Source of the DNA: Amycolatopsis albispora
GTDB taxonomy: Bacteria; Actinomycetota; Actinomycetes; Mycobacteriales; Pseudonocardiaceae
Assembly (NCBI RefSeq): GCF_003312875.1
Contig: NZ_CP015163.1
Span: 7,750,001-7,814,000, forward strand
DNA: 64,000 nt
Direction: 5' to 3'
Below the pieces are notes generated by a model. That model saw nothing but the letters and a program-made list of their open reading frames with translations. It was not told where the DNA came from and searched no databases. The translations under genes and the position numbers were made by a program. Of the stretch, positions 27,584 through 37,938 are shown one piece after another; positions within the stretch are counted from its first letter, which is position 1; each line of letters starts with the position of its first letter.

Positions 27584-28177
27584 CTACATGGCGGCTCGCC
27601 GCGCCAGGTCGCGCCGGCCCGCGGCGAGCTTGCGCAGGCCGTACGCGGCGAGCAGCGGCTTGAGCGGCCAGGCCTCGCCCAGCCGGTAGTCGGCGCCGCG
27701 GACCAGGCGCGCGGCCAGGTCGGGGCGCTGGTGGTGCAGGTAGAGCCGGGCCTTCTGGGCGTGCAGCGGGTTGGACACGATCTTGATCTGGTCCACGCCT
27801 TCGAGCATCGGGGCCAGGTACCGGATGTTCTCCCAGGTGCTGCGCGACCGGTCTTCGAGCCGGATCTCGCCGGTGAAGCCGAGTGCCGCCGCGTGGCGGG
27901 CCAGGAGCGCGGCCTCGGCCACCGGGCCGCGGCCGAGCCCGGCGCAGATCAGCACGGAATCGAGCCCGGGATCGATCGACCGCAGTGCCGCGCGCACCCG
28001 CCACCGGTTCATCGCGTTCGCGTCGGCGCCCTGGTTGCGGTAGCCGAGCACCACCACCGCTTCGGAGCGGGCGGGGCGCCGAGGGTGCACGAGCGCGCGG
28101 GAAGCCCGCCAGTGCACCACCTCGCCCCAGCCGACCAGGCCCGCGAAAGCCAGCAGTGCCAGGGAGATCCGCTTCAT
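27584..28177 (-). CDS. YdcF/SanA-like DUF218 protein
   Basis: Protein of 197 residues with an N-terminal membrane anchor (ISLALLAFAGLVGWGEVV) and a DUF218 domain: AVVVLGYRNQGADAN, VLICAGLGRGPVAEA, LEDRSRSTWENIRYLAP and IVSNPLHAQKARLYL. DUF218 members (YdcF, SanA, ElyC) are linked to envelope integrity or vancomycin tolerance. ATG 28177 puts the anchor at the very N-terminus. Role in this organism is inferred only from family. Confidence 0.88.
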   Translation of the reverse strand: MKRISLALLAFAGLVGWGEVVHWRASRALVHPRRPARSEAVVVLGYRNQGADANAMNRWRVRAALRSIDPGLDSVLICAGLGRGPVAEAALLARHAAALGFTGEIRLEDRSRSTWENIRYLAPMLEGVDQIKIVSNPLHAQKARLYLHHQRPDLAARLVRGADYRLGEAWPLKPLLAAYGLRKLAAGRRDLARRAAM

Positions 28178-28208
28178 GCGCCCGATACTGGCAGAGGACC
28201 GCGGCGAG

Positions 28209-28421
28209 TCAGGAGTCGAAGAAGCCCGCTTCGCCGTAGGCCTTGTGGTGCGGCCAGCCGCGCGGGAGCGGCTTGATCGGCGGGCGCGCGGTGCACTCCG
28301 CGGTGGTGGACCGCCACTGCTCGCGCCTGCCGCGCACCACGCGCCAGGCACCGCAGGGGCAGGTCTGGTGCCGGATCCGGCGGTGGCGCGTCACCGTTTG
28401 CCAGGTGTGCACGGCATCCAC
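28209..28421 (-). CDS. Small conserved-looking protein, function unknown
   Basis: Seventy-residue basic protein with very high GC at third codon positions, which supports coding. It contains RHQTCPCGAWRVVRGRREQW, where CPC plus a later Cys (AECTARPP) and several His could bind zinc. No family recognised. It lies 31 nt upstream of the ydcF-like gene on the same strand. Confidence 0.62.
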   Translation of the reverse strand: MDAVHTWQTVTRHRRIRHQTCPCGAWRVVRGRREQWRSTTAECTARPPIKPLPRGWPHHKAYGEAGFFDS

Positions 28422-28542
28422 CGTCCGGCTGAGCTGTGGTGCGTGTCAACCCTTACCGGCGGCGTCGCGGCGCGCGGACGGGTAGCGTGATCAGCAGGCG
28501 TCCACCGCAGGGACTCCGCCGCCGAAGACAAGGGGAATCGCC

Positions 28543-28815
28543 GTGTTCTGGACCATTCTCGGGTGGCTGCTGTTCGGCCTGATCGCCGGGTTCATCGCCC
28601 GCGCGCTGGTGCCCGGCAAGGACGACATCGGGTTCCTGCAGACGATCCTGCTCGGCATCGTCGGCTCGGTGGTCGGCGGTTTCCTGTTCGGGTTGCTCAC
28701 CGTCGGCTTCCGCGGGTTCGAACCGGCCGGATGGATCGGCTCGGTCATCGGCGCCATCATCGTGCTCGTCATCTACAACAAGGTGACCGGCCGCAAACGC
28801 CGCTCCCGCACCTAG
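28543..28815 (+). CDS. GlsB/YeaQ/YmgE family membrane protein
   Basis: Protein of 90 residues with three hydrophobic helices; LFGLIAGFIARALVPGKDDIGFLQTILLGIVGSVVGGFL is the transglycosylase-associated-type signature of this stress-response membrane family, and the C-terminus is basic (KVTGRKRRSRT). AAGGGG precedes GTG 28543. Its TAG stop lies in the left end of the 165-bp palindrome. Confidence 0.9.
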   Translation: MFWTILGWLLFGLIAGFIARALVPGKDDIGFLQTILLGIVGSVVGGFLFGLLTVGFRGFEPAGWIGSVIGAIIVLVIYNKVTGRKRRSRT

Positions 28816-28977
28816 GGCGCGTTTCACCAGTCTTGTTCGCGCTCTTCGCGCCCAGGTGGTTCCTGGCGGCACCGGGCCTTCGGCCGAGTACGCCCAGTAC
28901 GAGGCCGAACGCCCGGCACCGCCAGGAACCACCTGGATCACGAAGCCCATCGAACAGACTCGTGAAACACGCCCTAA
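28812..28977. repeat. 165-bp imperfect palindrome between convergent genes
   Basis: The two arms, meeting near 28892, pair along almost their whole length with a few mismatches and small offsets; the inner part (CCAGGTGGTTCCTGGCGG, 28852-28869) is matched exactly by its complement around 28917-28934. The ends are CTAGGGCG and CGCCCTAA. The left TAG is the stop of the YeaQ gene and the right one (minus strand) is the stop of the TetR gene. It could be a terminator or a MITE-like insertion. Confidence 0.8.
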
Positions 28978-29672
28978 TTCACCGTCTCCAGCCCGTCCAG
29001 CAGCCAGTCCAGGATCTTTTCGAAGGTCTGCGGCCGGGTGCCGTCGCGTGCTGGGTCGGCGGCCCATTTGCTGAAGTGCGGGTACTTTCCCGAGGCGGCG
29101 ACCCGGTCCAGATAGGGCTGCGTCGCCTCGGCGAGGTCCGCGTCGGTGGCGCCGCCGATCCCCGCGCGCATGGTGCGTTCCTCCAGCAGCGCCAGCCCCG
29201 AGCCGAGCACGTGCCCCAAAACCGTGTCGATGTAGCCCATGCGCGTGGCCGCGGGCAGGTCCAGTGAATCGAGTTCGGCCAGCGCGGCGTCGTAGAGCGC
29301 GAGCGCGTTCGGGCCGAGCGGCGGGCGGCTGAACGCGAGCCGCGCGAACCACGGGTGCGCCTGCACTGCGGCCCAGCCGGAGACGCCGAGCGCGCGCAGC
29401 GCGGGCCGCCAGCCCTCACCCCTGGTCACGGTGATCAGGCCGTAGGCGTGGTCGGCCATCAGATCGGCCAGCCCGTCCTTGCTGCCGACGTAGCGGTAGA
29501 GCGCCATCGGGCTGCGCACGCCCAGCTTCTGCGCGAGCGCGCGCATGGTGATCTCGCCGTCGGCCTGTGCGTCGGCGAGGTCGACGGCGGCGGCCACGAT
29601 CCGTTCGCGGCTGAGCGGTTCCGTGGTGCGCGCGGGCGCCGGTTCGTCGAACCACACCAGTTTGTCGTTCAT
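28974..29672 (-). CDS. TetR family regulator (tetracycline-repressor-type C-terminus)
   Basis: Regulator of 232 residues: HTH at ~22-65 (RERIVAAAVDLADAQADGEITMRALAQKLGVRSPMALYRYVGSKDGL) and a TetR_C-like ligand domain. The start is ATG 29672, favoured because translation then begins MNDKLVWFDEP and the divergent operator lies just upstream. Divergent from an FAD monooxygenase, which it likely represses. The stop codon is inside the 165-bp palindrome. Confidence 0.9.
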   Translation of the reverse strand: MNDKLVWFDEPAPARTTEPLSRERIVAAAVDLADAQADGEITMRALAQKLGVRSPMALYRYVGSKDGLADLMADHAYGLITVTRGEGWRPALRALGVSGWAAVQAHPWFARLAFSRPPLGPNALALYDAALAELDSLDLPAATRMGYIDTVLGHVLGSGLALLEERTMRAGIGGATDADLAEATQPYLDRVAASGKYPHFSKWAADPARDGTRPQTFEKILDWLLDGLETVN

Positions 29673-29696
29673 GGTGGACGCCAGCCTAGCAGTGCG

Positions 29697-29729
29697 TGTA
29701 CAACGTACATCATGAGTGGACAACGTACA
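29697..29729. promoter_or_regulatory. Two TetR operator-like sites, 20 bp apart
   Basis: TGTACAACGTACA (29697-29709) and TGGACAACGTACA (29717-29729), each of the form TGNAC-AAC-GTACA. The second covers the ATG of the monooxygenase gene at 29712. Inferred binding sites for the adjacent TetR protein. Confidence 0.55.
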
Positions 29730-31100
29730 CAGGTGCTCGTCGCCGGAGGTGGGCTCGTCGGCCTGACCACCGCGCTGGTGCTGCGGCACCACGACGTCGA
29801 AGTGACCCTGCTCGAACGGCGCGCGAGCACGTCACCGCAGCCGAAGGCCCGCCGCTTCCACGTCCGGACCATGGAGATCTTCCGCGAGCTGGGGCTGGCC
29901 GGGCTGGTGCACGAGGCCGCGCGTGAGCTGGCCGGTCACGACCACATGGCGGCGGGCCGCACGCTCGCCGAAGCCACGCAACTGCCGCTGTGGCAGCCGT
30001 CCGGTGACGTGCCGGAGGTCAGCCCGGAGCCGCCGTGCCTGGTGGCGCAGGACGTGCTCGAACCGGTGCTGCGGAAGGCGGCCGTCGAGGCGGGCGCGGA
30101 CGTCCGGTTCGGCACCGAGTTGCTCGGCTTCGACCAGGACTCCGACGGCGTGACCGGCAAGCTCGCGGACGGCGAGATCCGGGCGGACTACCTGGTGGCC
30201 GCCGATGGCGCCCGCAGCGGGATCCGCGAGTCGCTGGGCATCACGCGGTCCGGTCGTGGTGCGGTCGGAGAGCCGAGCGTGAACGTGTATTTCCGCGCGG
30301 ACCTCGCCGAAGTGGTGCGCGGGCGGGAGTTCAACCTCTGCCAGATCGACCACCCGGACGCGTCCGGCGCGCTGGCTTCGGTGGACGGGCGGCGGCGCTG
30401 GGTGTTCATGGCGGCCGGTGGGGAGACCGAGCGGGACTGGCCAACCGTCCTGCGCACCGCGCTCGGCGTGCCGGTGCCGGACCTGGAGATCCTGAGCGTG
30501 CTGGGCTGGCAGGCGGAAATGCTGGTGGCGGACCGGTATTCGGCGGGCCGCGTGCACCTGGTGGGGGACGCCGCGCACGTGATGCCGCCGTTCGCGGCGA
30601 GCGGGGCGAACACCGGGATCGCCGACGCGCACAACCTCGGCTGGAAACTCGCGGCGGTCCTGCGCGGGGAAGCGGCGCCGACGCTGCTCGACAGCTACGA
30701 CACCGAGCGGCGACCGGCGGGGTGGTTTGCCGCCGACCAGTCGGCCCGGCGCGCCGACACCTTCCGCGTCGGCACCGAGGACCCGACGCTGGCGCACCCG
30801 TTCGTCCTGGCCGCGGGCGGTTTCCAGTACCCAGCCGGAGCGCTGGTGCCGGACGGCTCGGTGGAACCGGTCACCGAGTTCGCACCCGCGGGCCGGGTCG
30901 GCACGCGCGTGCCGCACCGCTGGCTCGACGAGGCACGGACGCGCTCGACGCTGGACCTGGCCGGTCCGGAATGGACGGTCACCGAGTACGAGGGGGAGTG
31001 GCTGCTGCTGCGGCCGGACCAGGTGGTCGCCTGGCGAGGCGCGTCAGCGGAGGAGGCCGAGTCGGTACGGGCCGCCTTGCTCGCCGGAACCCTGCCCTGA
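29712..31100 (+). CDS. FAD-dependent aromatic-type monooxygenase
   Basis: Class A flavoprotein monooxygenase of 462 residues. Signatures: GxGxxG-like Rossmann VLVAGGGLVGLTTALVLRHH at ~8-27, the DG motif VAADGARSGIRE and the second FAD motif VHLVGDAAHVMPPFAASGANTGIADAHNLGWKLA, here cited as GDAAHVMPPFAASG. The C-terminal thioredoxin-like part is short. Related enzymes hydroxylate aromatics or inactivate antibiotics such as rifamycins or tetracyclines; the TetR-type repressor next door fits an inducible resistance or catabolic role (inference). ATG 29712 starts within an operator half. Confidence 0.88.
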   Translation: MSGQRTQVLVAGGGLVGLTTALVLRHHDVEVTLLERRASTSPQPKARRFHVRTMEIFRELGLAGLVHEAARELAGHDHMAAGRTLAEATQLPLWQPSGDVPEVSPEPPCLVAQDVLEPVLRKAAVEAGADVRFGTELLGFDQDSDGVTGKLADGEIRADYLVAADGARSGIRESLGITRSGRGAVGEPSVNVYFRADLAEVVRGREFNLCQIDHPDASGALASVDGRRRWVFMAAGGETERDWPTVLRTALGVPVPDLEILSVLGWQAEMLVADRYSAGRVHLVGDAAHVMPPFAASGANTGIADAHNLGWKLAAVLRGEAAPTLLDSYDTERRPAGWFAADQSARRADTFRVGTEDPTLAHPFVLAAGGFQYPAGALVPDGSVEPVTEFAPAGRVGTRVPHRWLDEARTRSTLDLAGPEWTVTEYEGEWLLLRPDQVVAWRGASAEEAESVRAALLAGTLP

Positions 31101-31113
31101 GGCCATCCTGAGT

Positions 31114-31166
31114 GTCACGAATGTGGCTTTCGAGACGTTTGGCGTCCCGAAAGCCACATTCGTGAC
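31114..31166. repeat. Intergenic palindrome, copy 2 (likely bidirectional terminator)
   Basis: Arms 31114-31137 and 31143-31166 (24 nt, one mismatch), loop TTTGG. It fills the gap between the convergent monooxygenase and aminopeptidase genes and ends 3 nt before the aminopeptidase stop. Confidence 0.85.
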
Positions 31167-31168
31167 GT

Positions 31169-32773
31169 TTAGCTGAACGGCTGGACGTTCGGCTGGAACA
31201 CCTGCCCGTCAGCCGGGACCTTCAGGTCGATCAGGTAGTCCGCCGCGATCTTGTCCACGCCGACCGCGTCGCCCAGGATGCAGTGGCCGAACGCGTCGAC
31301 CGAGACCAGGCGGGCGTTGCCCAGCTGGTCCGCCATGCGCTGCGAGAACTTGTACTGCGTCGCCGGGTCGTAGTAGTTGCCGACCACCAGGATCGGCGTG
31401 TCGGTCTTCGCGCGCCACGGGCCGCGGTAGACGTCCGGGTTCTTCGCGGGCCACACCGGGCAGGCCGCGATGTCGGAGAACACCTGGTACCGCCCGAAGG
31501 TCGGCGACTGCTGCTCGGTCTGCGCGGCGATGCCGGGCACCTTGCTCTGCTTGATGTTGATCGGCTTGTCCGAGCAGTTCACCGCGAAGTACGAGTCGTC
31601 CGAGGTGTACGGGCTGTCCGGGTCGATGTCGGCGCGGCCGTTCTTGCCGGGCACCAGGGTCTTCATCGACGGGGCCGCGGCCACCTTCACCGCGTCCGCG
31701 CTCGGGCGGATCGTGTCGTACAGCGCCTGCAGGTCCTCGGCCAGACCGGGGAACCGGGTCGGCGCGTACAGCGCGCTGGCCACCCCACCGGTGAACGTGC
31801 TGATGTCCACCCCGTCGATCGGCTGCTGACGCAGGTGGTCACGCAGCTCGTCGAACTTGGCACGCGGGTTGCCCGAGCTGAACGCGCACTTCGGGCCCAC
31901 CTGCTGGCACTTCTTCAGGTATGCGTCGAGCGCGATCTCGAAGCCGTCGGCGCGTTGCTGGTCGTACGCCACGCCGTCGCTGGTGCGCAGCTTCGGGTCG
32001 ACGTTGCCGTCGATCACGATCGCGCGCGTCTGCTTCGGGAACATGCCGGCGTAGGTCGAGCCGATCAGCGTGCCGTAGGAGAAGCCGACGAAGGTGAGCT
32101 TCTGGTCACCGACCGCGGCACGCAGCTTGTCGAGGTCGCGCACCACGTCCTTGGTCGCCATGTGGTTGAGCAGCGAACCGGCGTTGTTCTTGCAGAACTG
32201 GCCGTAGTCGCGGTACGCGGCCAGCGTGCCGGAGATCTCCGCGCGGGTCTGCGGCACACCGACCATCGCGCCGAACACCTCGTCGGCGTCCTCGGCGGTG
32301 GTGAAGCAGCGCAGCGGGTTGCTCTGGCCGACGCCGCGCGGGTCGAACCCGATCAGGTCGAAGCGGTCGAGCACCGGCGGCTGGAAGTAGAGGTGGCCGC
32401 TGATCGGCATCCGCAGCCCGGACCCGCCGGGGCCGCCGGGGTTGAGGAACAGCGAGCCGACGCGCTGGTCCGGCACCTTCGCCGCGCGCTTGAGCAGCGC
32501 GATGTCGATCGTGCCCAGCGCGGCGTTGTCGTGGTCGATCGGCACCCGGTACCGCGCGCAGCTGTACAGGTGGACCTGGTCGGCCGGTACCCCGGCCAGC
32601 GTCTCCTTCGCGCACGCGCCCCAGTTGACCGGTGCCGTGGCACCGACCTGCGCGGCCTGGACACCGGCCTCCTCGGCGGCGGACGCGGTCCCGGACAGGC
32701 CGCTCAGCGTGCCGGCGAAGAGCGCGCCGACGAGTGCGACCGCCCGCACCCCTGCGAATCTCGGCAAGGTCAC
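31169..32773 (-). CDS. Exported alpha/beta hydrolase, tripeptidyl aminopeptidase (SlpD/Tap-like)
   Basis: Secreted serine hydrolase of 534 residues. A Sec signal occupies about residues 1-32 (VALVGALFAGTLSGLSGTASA). The nucleophile is Ser232 in GFSYGT; the acid is in VVGNYYDPATQY and the histidine in DAFGHCILG near the C-terminus. The oxyanion block LFLNPGGPGGSGL and the C-terminal TAP-like domain identify the Streptomyces SlpD/Tap family, which removes tripeptides or dipeptides from proteins. GTG 32773. The dnaE leader lies upstream, divergent. Confidence 0.9.
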   Translation of the reverse strand: MTLPRFAGVRAVALVGALFAGTLSGLSGTASAAEEAGVQAAQVGATAPVNWGACAKETLAGVPADQVHLYSCARYRVPIDHDNAALGTIDIALLKRAAKVPDQRVGSLFLNPGGPGGSGLRMPISGHLYFQPPVLDRFDLIGFDPRGVGQSNPLRCFTTAEDADEVFGAMVGVPQTRAEISGTLAAYRDYGQFCKNNAGSLLNHMATKDVVRDLDKLRAAVGDQKLTFVGFSYGTLIGSTYAGMFPKQTRAIVIDGNVDPKLRTSDGVAYDQQRADGFEIALDAYLKKCQQVGPKCAFSSGNPRAKFDELRDHLRQQPIDGVDISTFTGGVASALYAPTRFPGLAEDLQALYDTIRPSADAVKVAAAPSMKTLVPGKNGRADIDPDSPYTSDDSYFAVNCSDKPINIKQSKVPGIAAQTEQQSPTFGRYQVFSDIAACPVWPAKNPDVYRGPWRAKTDTPILVVGNYYDPATQYKFSQRMADQLGNARLVSVDAFGHCILGDAVGVDKIAADYLIDLKVPADGQVFQPNVQPFS

Positions 32774-32981
32774 TCCCTCGTGAATGGGTCACCGCGCGCG
32801 CACGCGCGGTTGTGGTCTATCCCGCGAGACTCGCACACCCGGGCGACGATCAGACCGGTCAAAAGTATGGTGATCCGCCGACCTGAAATGGTCGTTTCAA
32901 GTGGGAAACTTTCCTGTTCCTGACCTGGTGAGACAACTGCTGGTTGTCTGCTGGCGGCGTGTCGGTTGTTGGACGGCCGGG

Positions 32982-33005
32982 CAGGGCATCGGATCGAATG
33001 CCCTG
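32982..33005 (+). promoter_or_regulatory. Leader hairpin before dnaE
   Basis: CAGGGCAT and ATGCCCTG pair (8 bp) around an 8-nt loop, 36 nt before the TTG start of dnaE, inside a 268-bp region without genes. A regulatory role is possible but unproven. Confidence 0.35.
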
Positions 33006-33041
33006 GCCGTGCCGTTCACCGACAACCGCCAGGAGTACACC

Positions 33042-36000
33042 TTGGACTCTTTTGTCCATCTGCATGTGCACACCGAGTACTCGATGCTGGACGGTGCGGC
33101 GAAGATCGCGCCGTTGTTCGCGGAGGCGTCGCGGTTGGGGATGCCGGCGGTGGGGATGACCGACCACGGCAACATGTACGGGGCGGACGAGTTCTACCAG
33201 CAGGCCCGCAAGGCCGGGATCACGCCGATCATCGGGATCGAGGCGTATGTGGCGCCGGAGTCGCGGTTCCACAAGAAGCCGGTGTTCTGGGGGCAGTCCA
33301 ACCAGCGTGGCGCGGACGAGTTCGGTGAGGGTGGGGACGTCTCGGGTGGGGGCGCCTACACGCACATGACGATGCTGGCGGAGAACGCGGCGGGGTTGCG
33401 GAACCTGTTCCGGTTGTCGTCGCTGGCGAGCCTGGAGGGTTATTACCGGAAGCCGCGGATGGATCGGGAGCTGATCTCGGAGCATCACGAGGGGATCATC
33501 GCCACGACGGGGTGCCCGTCGGGTGAGGTGCAGACGCGGTTGCGGCTGGGGCAGAAGGCCGAGGCGATCCAGGCGGCGTCGGACTACAAGGACATTTTCG
33601 GGCCGGACAACTTCTTCCTGGAGTTGATGGATCACGGTCTGCCGATCGAGCGGTCGGTGCGGGAGGGGCTGCTGGAGATCGGCAAGCAGCTGGGGATCCG
33701 GCCGCTGGCGACGAACGATTCGCATTATGTGACGCGGGATCAGGCGGATACGCACAGTGCGTTGCTGTGTGTGCAGGCGGGTAAGACGCTGAATGACCCG
33801 AACCGGTTCAAGTTCGATGGTGATGGTTACTACCTGAAGTCCGCGGCGGAGATGCGGGAGTACTGGGACACCGAGGTCCCGGGCGCGGCGGACTCCACGC
33901 TGATGATCGCCGAACGCGTCCAGTCCTATGAGGACGTTTACGCCCATCGCGACCGCATGCCGAAGATCGAGGTGCCGGAAGGTCACGACGAGGCGAGCTG
34001 GCTGCGCGAGCAGGTGATGGACGGGCTAGCTTGGCGCCTGCCCGGCGGGATCCCGGCGCCGTACGTCGAGCGGGCGGAGTTCGAGATCGACGTGATCACG
34101 CAGAAGGGCTTCCCGGCCTACTTCCTGATCACCGCGGACCTGATGCGTCACGCCCGTGAGGTCGGCATCCGCGTCGGGCCCGGCCGTGGTTCCGCCGCCG
34201 GTTCGCTGGTCGCCTACGCGCTGGGCATCACGAACCTCGACCCGATCGATCTCGGCCTGCTGTTCGAGCGGTTCCTCAATCCCGAACGTGTGTCCATGCC
34301 GGATATCGACATGGACTTCGACGACCGTCGCCGCGGTGAGATGATCCGTTACGCCACCGACAAGTACGGTGCCGACCGCGTGGCCCAGGTGATCACCTTC
34401 GGCAAGATCAAAACAAAGGCAGCCATCAAGGACGCCGCACGAGTCCACTACGGACAGTCCGGTTACGCGATAGCCGACCGCATCTCCAAGGCACTGCCGC
34501 CGCCGGTCGCGGCGAAGGACATCCCGCTCGGTGGCATCGTGGATCCCGCGCACGAGCGGTACGCCGAGGCGGCCGAAGTGCGGGCCCTGGTGGAGAACGA
34601 CACCGAAGTCTCGACCATCTTCGAGACCGCCCGCGGACTGGAGGGCCTGATCCGCAACGCCGGTGTGCACGCCTGCGCGGTGATCATGTCGGCGGAGCCG
34701 CTGGTGGACACGATCCCATTGTGGCGACGTGATGACGGCGCGGTGATCACCGGCTGGGACTACCCGTCCTGCGAGGCCATCGGCCTGCTGAAGATGGACT
34801 TCCTCGGCCTGCGCAACCTGACCGTCATCGGCGACGCGATCGACAACATCAAGGCCAACCGCGGTGAGGACATCGATCTCGACACGCTCAAGGTAGACGA
34901 CCACGCCACCTACGAGCTGCTCGCCCGCGGTGACAGCCTCGGAGTGTTCCAATTGGACGGTGGCGCGATGCGCGACCTGCTGCGCCGCCTGCTGCCGACG
35001 GGGTTCGACGACATCATCGCGGTGAACGCGTTGTACCGGCCCGGTCCGATGGCGATGAACACGCACAACAACTACGCCGACCGAAAGAACGCGCGTCAGC
35101 GGATCGAGCCGATCCACCCGGAACTGGCCGAGCCGCTGCGGGACATTCTCGCCGAGACCCACGGTCTGGTGGTCTACCAGGAGCAGATCATGCAGATCGC
35201 GCAACGGGTCGCCGGCTTCTCGATGGGCCGCGCGGACGTGCTCCGCCGGGCCATGGGCAAGAAGAAAAAAGAAGTCCTGGAAAAGGAGTTCGAAGGCTTC
35301 CAGGCGGGCATGCGTGCCAACGGTTTCTCCGACGAAGCCGTGCGGGCCTTGTGGGACACCATTCTCCCGTTTGCCGGGTACGCGTTCAACAAGTCGCACG
35401 CCGCCGGGTACGCGCTGGTCGGTTACTGGACCGCGTATCTCAAGGCGAACTATCCGGCGGAGTACATGGCCGCGTTGCTGACCTCGGTCGGGGACAACAA
35501 GGACAAGTCGGCCGTCTACCTGTCCGAATGCCGTCGCTTGGGCATCAAGGTGCTGCCGCCGGACGTCAACGAATCGGTGCTGCGGTTCGCGGCTGTCGGG
35601 GACGACATCCGCTTCGGCATGGGCGCGGTCCGCAACGTCGGCACGAACGTGGTCGAGTCGATCATCAAGACCCGCGAGGAGAAAGGCAAGTATTCGTCCT
35701 TCACCGATTTCCTCGATCGTTCGGAACTGGTGGTCTGCAACAAGCGCGTGCTCGAATCGCTGATCAAGGCGGGTGCCTTCGATTCGCTCGGCAACACCCG
35801 GTTGTCCATGGTCCAGGCGCACGAGGAAGCCGTGGAAGCGGTCGTCCCGCTCAAACGCCGTGAAGCCATGGGGCAGTTCGACCTGTTCGGCGCCGAGGCG
35901 GGACCCTCGTCGTCACCGTTGACGCACCTGCGCTTCGGTGAAGACGAATATCCGCGCAAGCAACTGCTGGCCTACGAACGGGAAATGCTCGGGCTTTATG

Positions 36001-36575
36001 TCTCCGCGCACCCGCTGGACGGCGCGGAATCGTTGTTGCGCAAGCACGCCAGGAAGCCGATCGGCGCGATACTGGCCGATCCGCCCCGCGAAGGCGAGCT
36101 GGTGGTCGCGGGCCTGATCACCGCGTTGGAGCGGCGGGTCAACAAAAAGGGCGAGCCGTGGGCGATCTGCACGGTCGAGGACATCGACGGCTCGCTCGAA
36201 GTGCTGTTCTTCCCGAAGTCGTACGCGTTGTTCTCGGCGGACCTGGTCGAGGACAACCCGGTGGTGGTCAAGGGCAGGGTCAACTGGCGGGAGGGCAAGA
36301 TGTCGGTGTTCGGGGCGGGCGTGGAACCGCTGGACCTCTCGAACCTCGGTGAGGAAGCGCCGCTGGTGTTGCGCGCGACCGCCGAGAGGCTCGATCACGA
36401 GGTGGTCGGCGAACTGAAATCGGCACTGCTGGCGCACGTGGGAGACACGCCGGTGCTGGTCGAACTCGTTGCGGGGCAACGGACACGGCGTTACGCACTG
36501 GACGACTACCCGGTGCGCGTCAGCTCGATGCTGCTCGGTGAGCTGAAGGGGATTCCGGGGATTTCCGTCGCGTGA
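33042..36575 (+). CDS. dnaE: DNA polymerase III alpha subunit
   Basis: Replicative C-family polymerase of 1177 residues. PHP domain: [13 protein letters not shown] at 6-18 with the metal histidines kept. Polymerase core: [18 protein letters not shown], catalytic [12 protein letters not shown] near 420, and [10 protein letters not shown]; then HhH and OB domains ([18 protein letters not shown] region) and a short C-terminus. It most resembles DnaE1 rather than the mutagenic DnaE2. TTG 33042 is chosen because AGGAG lies 6 nt upstream and family N-termini begin SFVHLH; the open frame upstream is non-coding. Codon preference changes near 33850, at the end of the PHP domain. It overlaps the convergent lnt gene by 56 nt. 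Confidence 0.94.
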   Translation: MDSFVHLHVHTEYSMLDGAAKIAPLFAEASRLGMPAVGMTDHGNMYGADEFYQQARKAGITPIIGIEAYVAPESRFHKKPVFWGQSNQRGADEFGEGGDVSGGGAYTHMTMLAENAAGLRNLFRLSSLASLEGYYRKPRMDRELISEHHEGIIATTGCPSGEVQTRLRLGQKAEAIQAASDYKDIFGPDNFFLELMDHGLPIERSVREGLLEIGKQLGIRPLATNDSHYVTRDQADTHSALLCVQAGKTLNDPNRFKFDGDGYYLKSAAEMREYWDTEVPGAADSTLMIAERVQSYEDVYAHRDRMPKIEVPEGHDEASWLREQVMDGLAWRLPGGIPAPYVERAEFEIDVITQKGFPAYFLITADLMRHAREVGIRVGPGRGSAAGSLVAYALGITNLDPIDLGLLFERFLNPERVSMPDIDMDFDDRRRGEMIRYATDKYGADRVAQVITFGKIKTKAAIKDAARVHYGQSGYAIADRISKALPPPVAAKDIPLGGIVDPAHERYAEAAEVRALVENDTEVSTIFETARGLEGLIRNAGVHACAVIMSAEPLVDTIPLWRRDDGAVITGWDYPSCEAIGLLKMDFLGLRNLTVIGDAIDNIKANRGEDIDLDTLKVDDHATYELLARGDSLGVFQLDGGAMRDLLRRLLPTGFDDIIAVNALYRPGPMAMNTHNNYADRKNARQRIEPIHPELAEPLRDILAETHGLVVYQEQIMQIAQRVAGFSMGRADVLRRAMGKKKKEVLEKEFEGFQAGMRANGFSDEAVRALWDTILPFAGYAFNKSHAAGYALVGYWTAYLKANYPAEYMAALLTSVGDNKDKSAVYLSECRRLGIKVLPPDVNESVLRFAAVGDDIRFGMGAVRNVGTNVVESIIKTREEKGKYSSFTDFLDRSELVVCNKRVLESLIKAGAFDSLGNTRLSMVQAHEEAVEAVVPLKRREAMGQFDLFGAEAGPSSSPLTHLRFGEDEYPRKQLLAYEREMLGLYVSAHPLDGAESLLRKHARKPIGAILADPPREGELVVAGLITALERRVNKKGEPWAICTVEDIDGSLEVLFFPKSYALFSADLVEDNPVVVKGRVNWREGKMSVFGAGVEPLDLSNLGEEAPLVLRATAERLDHEVVGELKSALLAHVGDTPVLVELVAGQRTRRYALDDYPVRVSSMLLGELKGIPGISVA

Positions 36576-37938
36576 GCGCCACGGCCACGGAGACCGCGGT
36601 CAGCCCGACGCACAGCCAGCCGAACCAGTCGCCGAATCGCGTGTAGACGGTCGCACCCGGGCCGATTGGCACGTCCGCGACCACGGTGGTGAAGCCGCCC
36701 GGCTGGCCGGTCGGCTGGGAGGCGACCACCCGGCCGTGGCCGTCGGAGAGCAGGAGCGTGGTGGTGCGCCCGCCCCATGCCACGGCCTGCCCGTTTTCGA
36801 CGCCGCGCAGCAGTGCGGTCCGGCTGTGTTGCCAGCCGTTGAGGTCCTCGTCGGAGGCCGGGACGGCAAGCAGCCGCGTGCCGCCCTCGGCGTAGTCCTG
36901 GCTCGGGTCGCGGAAGTTGATGTCGAGGCAGATCAGCACCCCCGCGCCACCCGGCGTGACCACGAGATCGCGGCCGGGCGGGCTGACCCGGTCGTTGTGC
37001 TTGAGATAGCGCTGCGGTTCACCACCATCCGCCGGGAAGACGAGCGCGTAGTTGTACTTGGTGGCGCCGCTCCAGTGTGCATAGCCGACCACCAGGTCGA
37101 ACCCGTGCTCGGCGGCGAGCCGGCGCATCGGCTCGTACAGCTCGGGTGGGCGTTCCTGGTCCGATCCGAACGCGGCTTCCGGCAGCACCACGGTTTTCAC
37201 GCCGTCCGGCAATGCGTCGAGCTGTCCAATGTAGTCGTTCAACAGGTTCCGGTCTTCGCGGAGGTCGGCGGCCCAGCCCGGTTCGTTGCTGGCCACCAGG
37301 GCGACGCGCTGAGTCTCACCGTCCGTCCCGGCGAGCCGCAGCGCACCACCACCGAGGGCGACCGCGAGCATGGCTGCCGCGAACACGGCCACCCGCACCT
37401 TCGCGCCGCCGGTCAGCACGGCCGCGATCGCCGCGGGCACCAGCATCACCACGAACTCCACACCCCAGGCGCCGGTGACCGACGCGAGCTGCAGCAACGC
37501 CGGGAAGTCGGTCTGCGTGGTGGCCAGCGTGCCGACGATGCCCATGGGATTGCTGATCGCCACCACGTGCAGCACGGCCGTCCAGCTCGCCGCCGCGGCG
37601 ACCACCGCCAGCAGCGGCTTGGCGAACAACGCGCGGTACAGGACCACGCTCGCGGCGAAGGTCAGTCCGAAGCAGACGGTCACCAACGCACCCCACGGCC
37701 ACAACGCGAGGTCGTGCGACCCGGCCGACCAGTGCCAGATGTTCGTCCAGCCCAGTGCGCACGCGGTGAAGCCGGCGGCTGCCGCGCCCCAGCCGGAAAG
37801 CGTTGGCGCGACCAGGAAAACCGGCAGCGGAGCGAGCCACGCCAGGATGGGGACCGGATCGAGCCCGGTGCCGAAGAAGAACAACACGGCCGACGCCGCG
37901 ACCGCGGCGAGCTTGGCCACTCTAGGGACGGAGTCCAT
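36520..37938 (-). CDS. lnt: Apolipoprotein N-acyltransferase
   Basis: Membrane enzyme of 472 residues that N-acylates lipoproteins. Six or so N-terminal helices (residues ~10-200) are followed by a nitrilase-type catalytic domain with the E-K-C triad: Glu in [11 protein letters not shown], Lys in RYLKHNDRV and Cys in [11 protein letters not shown]; a last helix near the C-terminus ([21 protein letters not shown]). Its start overlaps the upstream tetR gene by 17 nt, so it is expressed with that regulator. The last 56 nt run antisense to the end of dnaE. Confidence 0.92.
   Translation of the reverse strand: MDSVPRVAKLAAVAASAVLFFFGTGLDPVPILAWLAPLPVFLVAPTLSGWGAAAAGFTACALGWTNIWHWSAGSHDLALWPWGALVTVCFGLTFAASVVLYRALFAKPLLAVVAAAASWTAVLHVVAISNPMGIVGTLATTQTDFPALLQLASVTGAWGVEFVVMLVPAAIAAVLTGGAKVRVAVFAAAMLAVALGGGALRLAGTDGETQRVALVASNEPGWAADLREDRNLLNDYIGQLDALPDGVKTVVLPEAAFGSDQERPPELYEPMRRLAAEHGFDLVVGYAHWSGATKYNYALVFPADGGEPQRYLKHNDRVSPPGRDLVVTPGGAGVLICLDINFRDPSQDYAEGGTRLLAVPASDEDLNGWQHSRTALLRGVENGQAVAWGGRTTTLLLSDGHGRVVASQPTGQPGGFTTVVADVPIGPGATVYTRFGDWFGWLCVGLTAVSVAVALTRRKSPESPSAHRAASS

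Noticed and set aside
32901-33041. Extended dnaE N-terminus from an upstream ATG
   Set aside because: The added residues do not resemble any DnaE; TTG 33042 has a proper ribosome site and the family-typical beginning.
34026-35822. 598-codon minus-strand frame opposite dnaE
   Set aside because: Typical high-GC antisense shadow; the histidine- and arginine-rich product has no family character.
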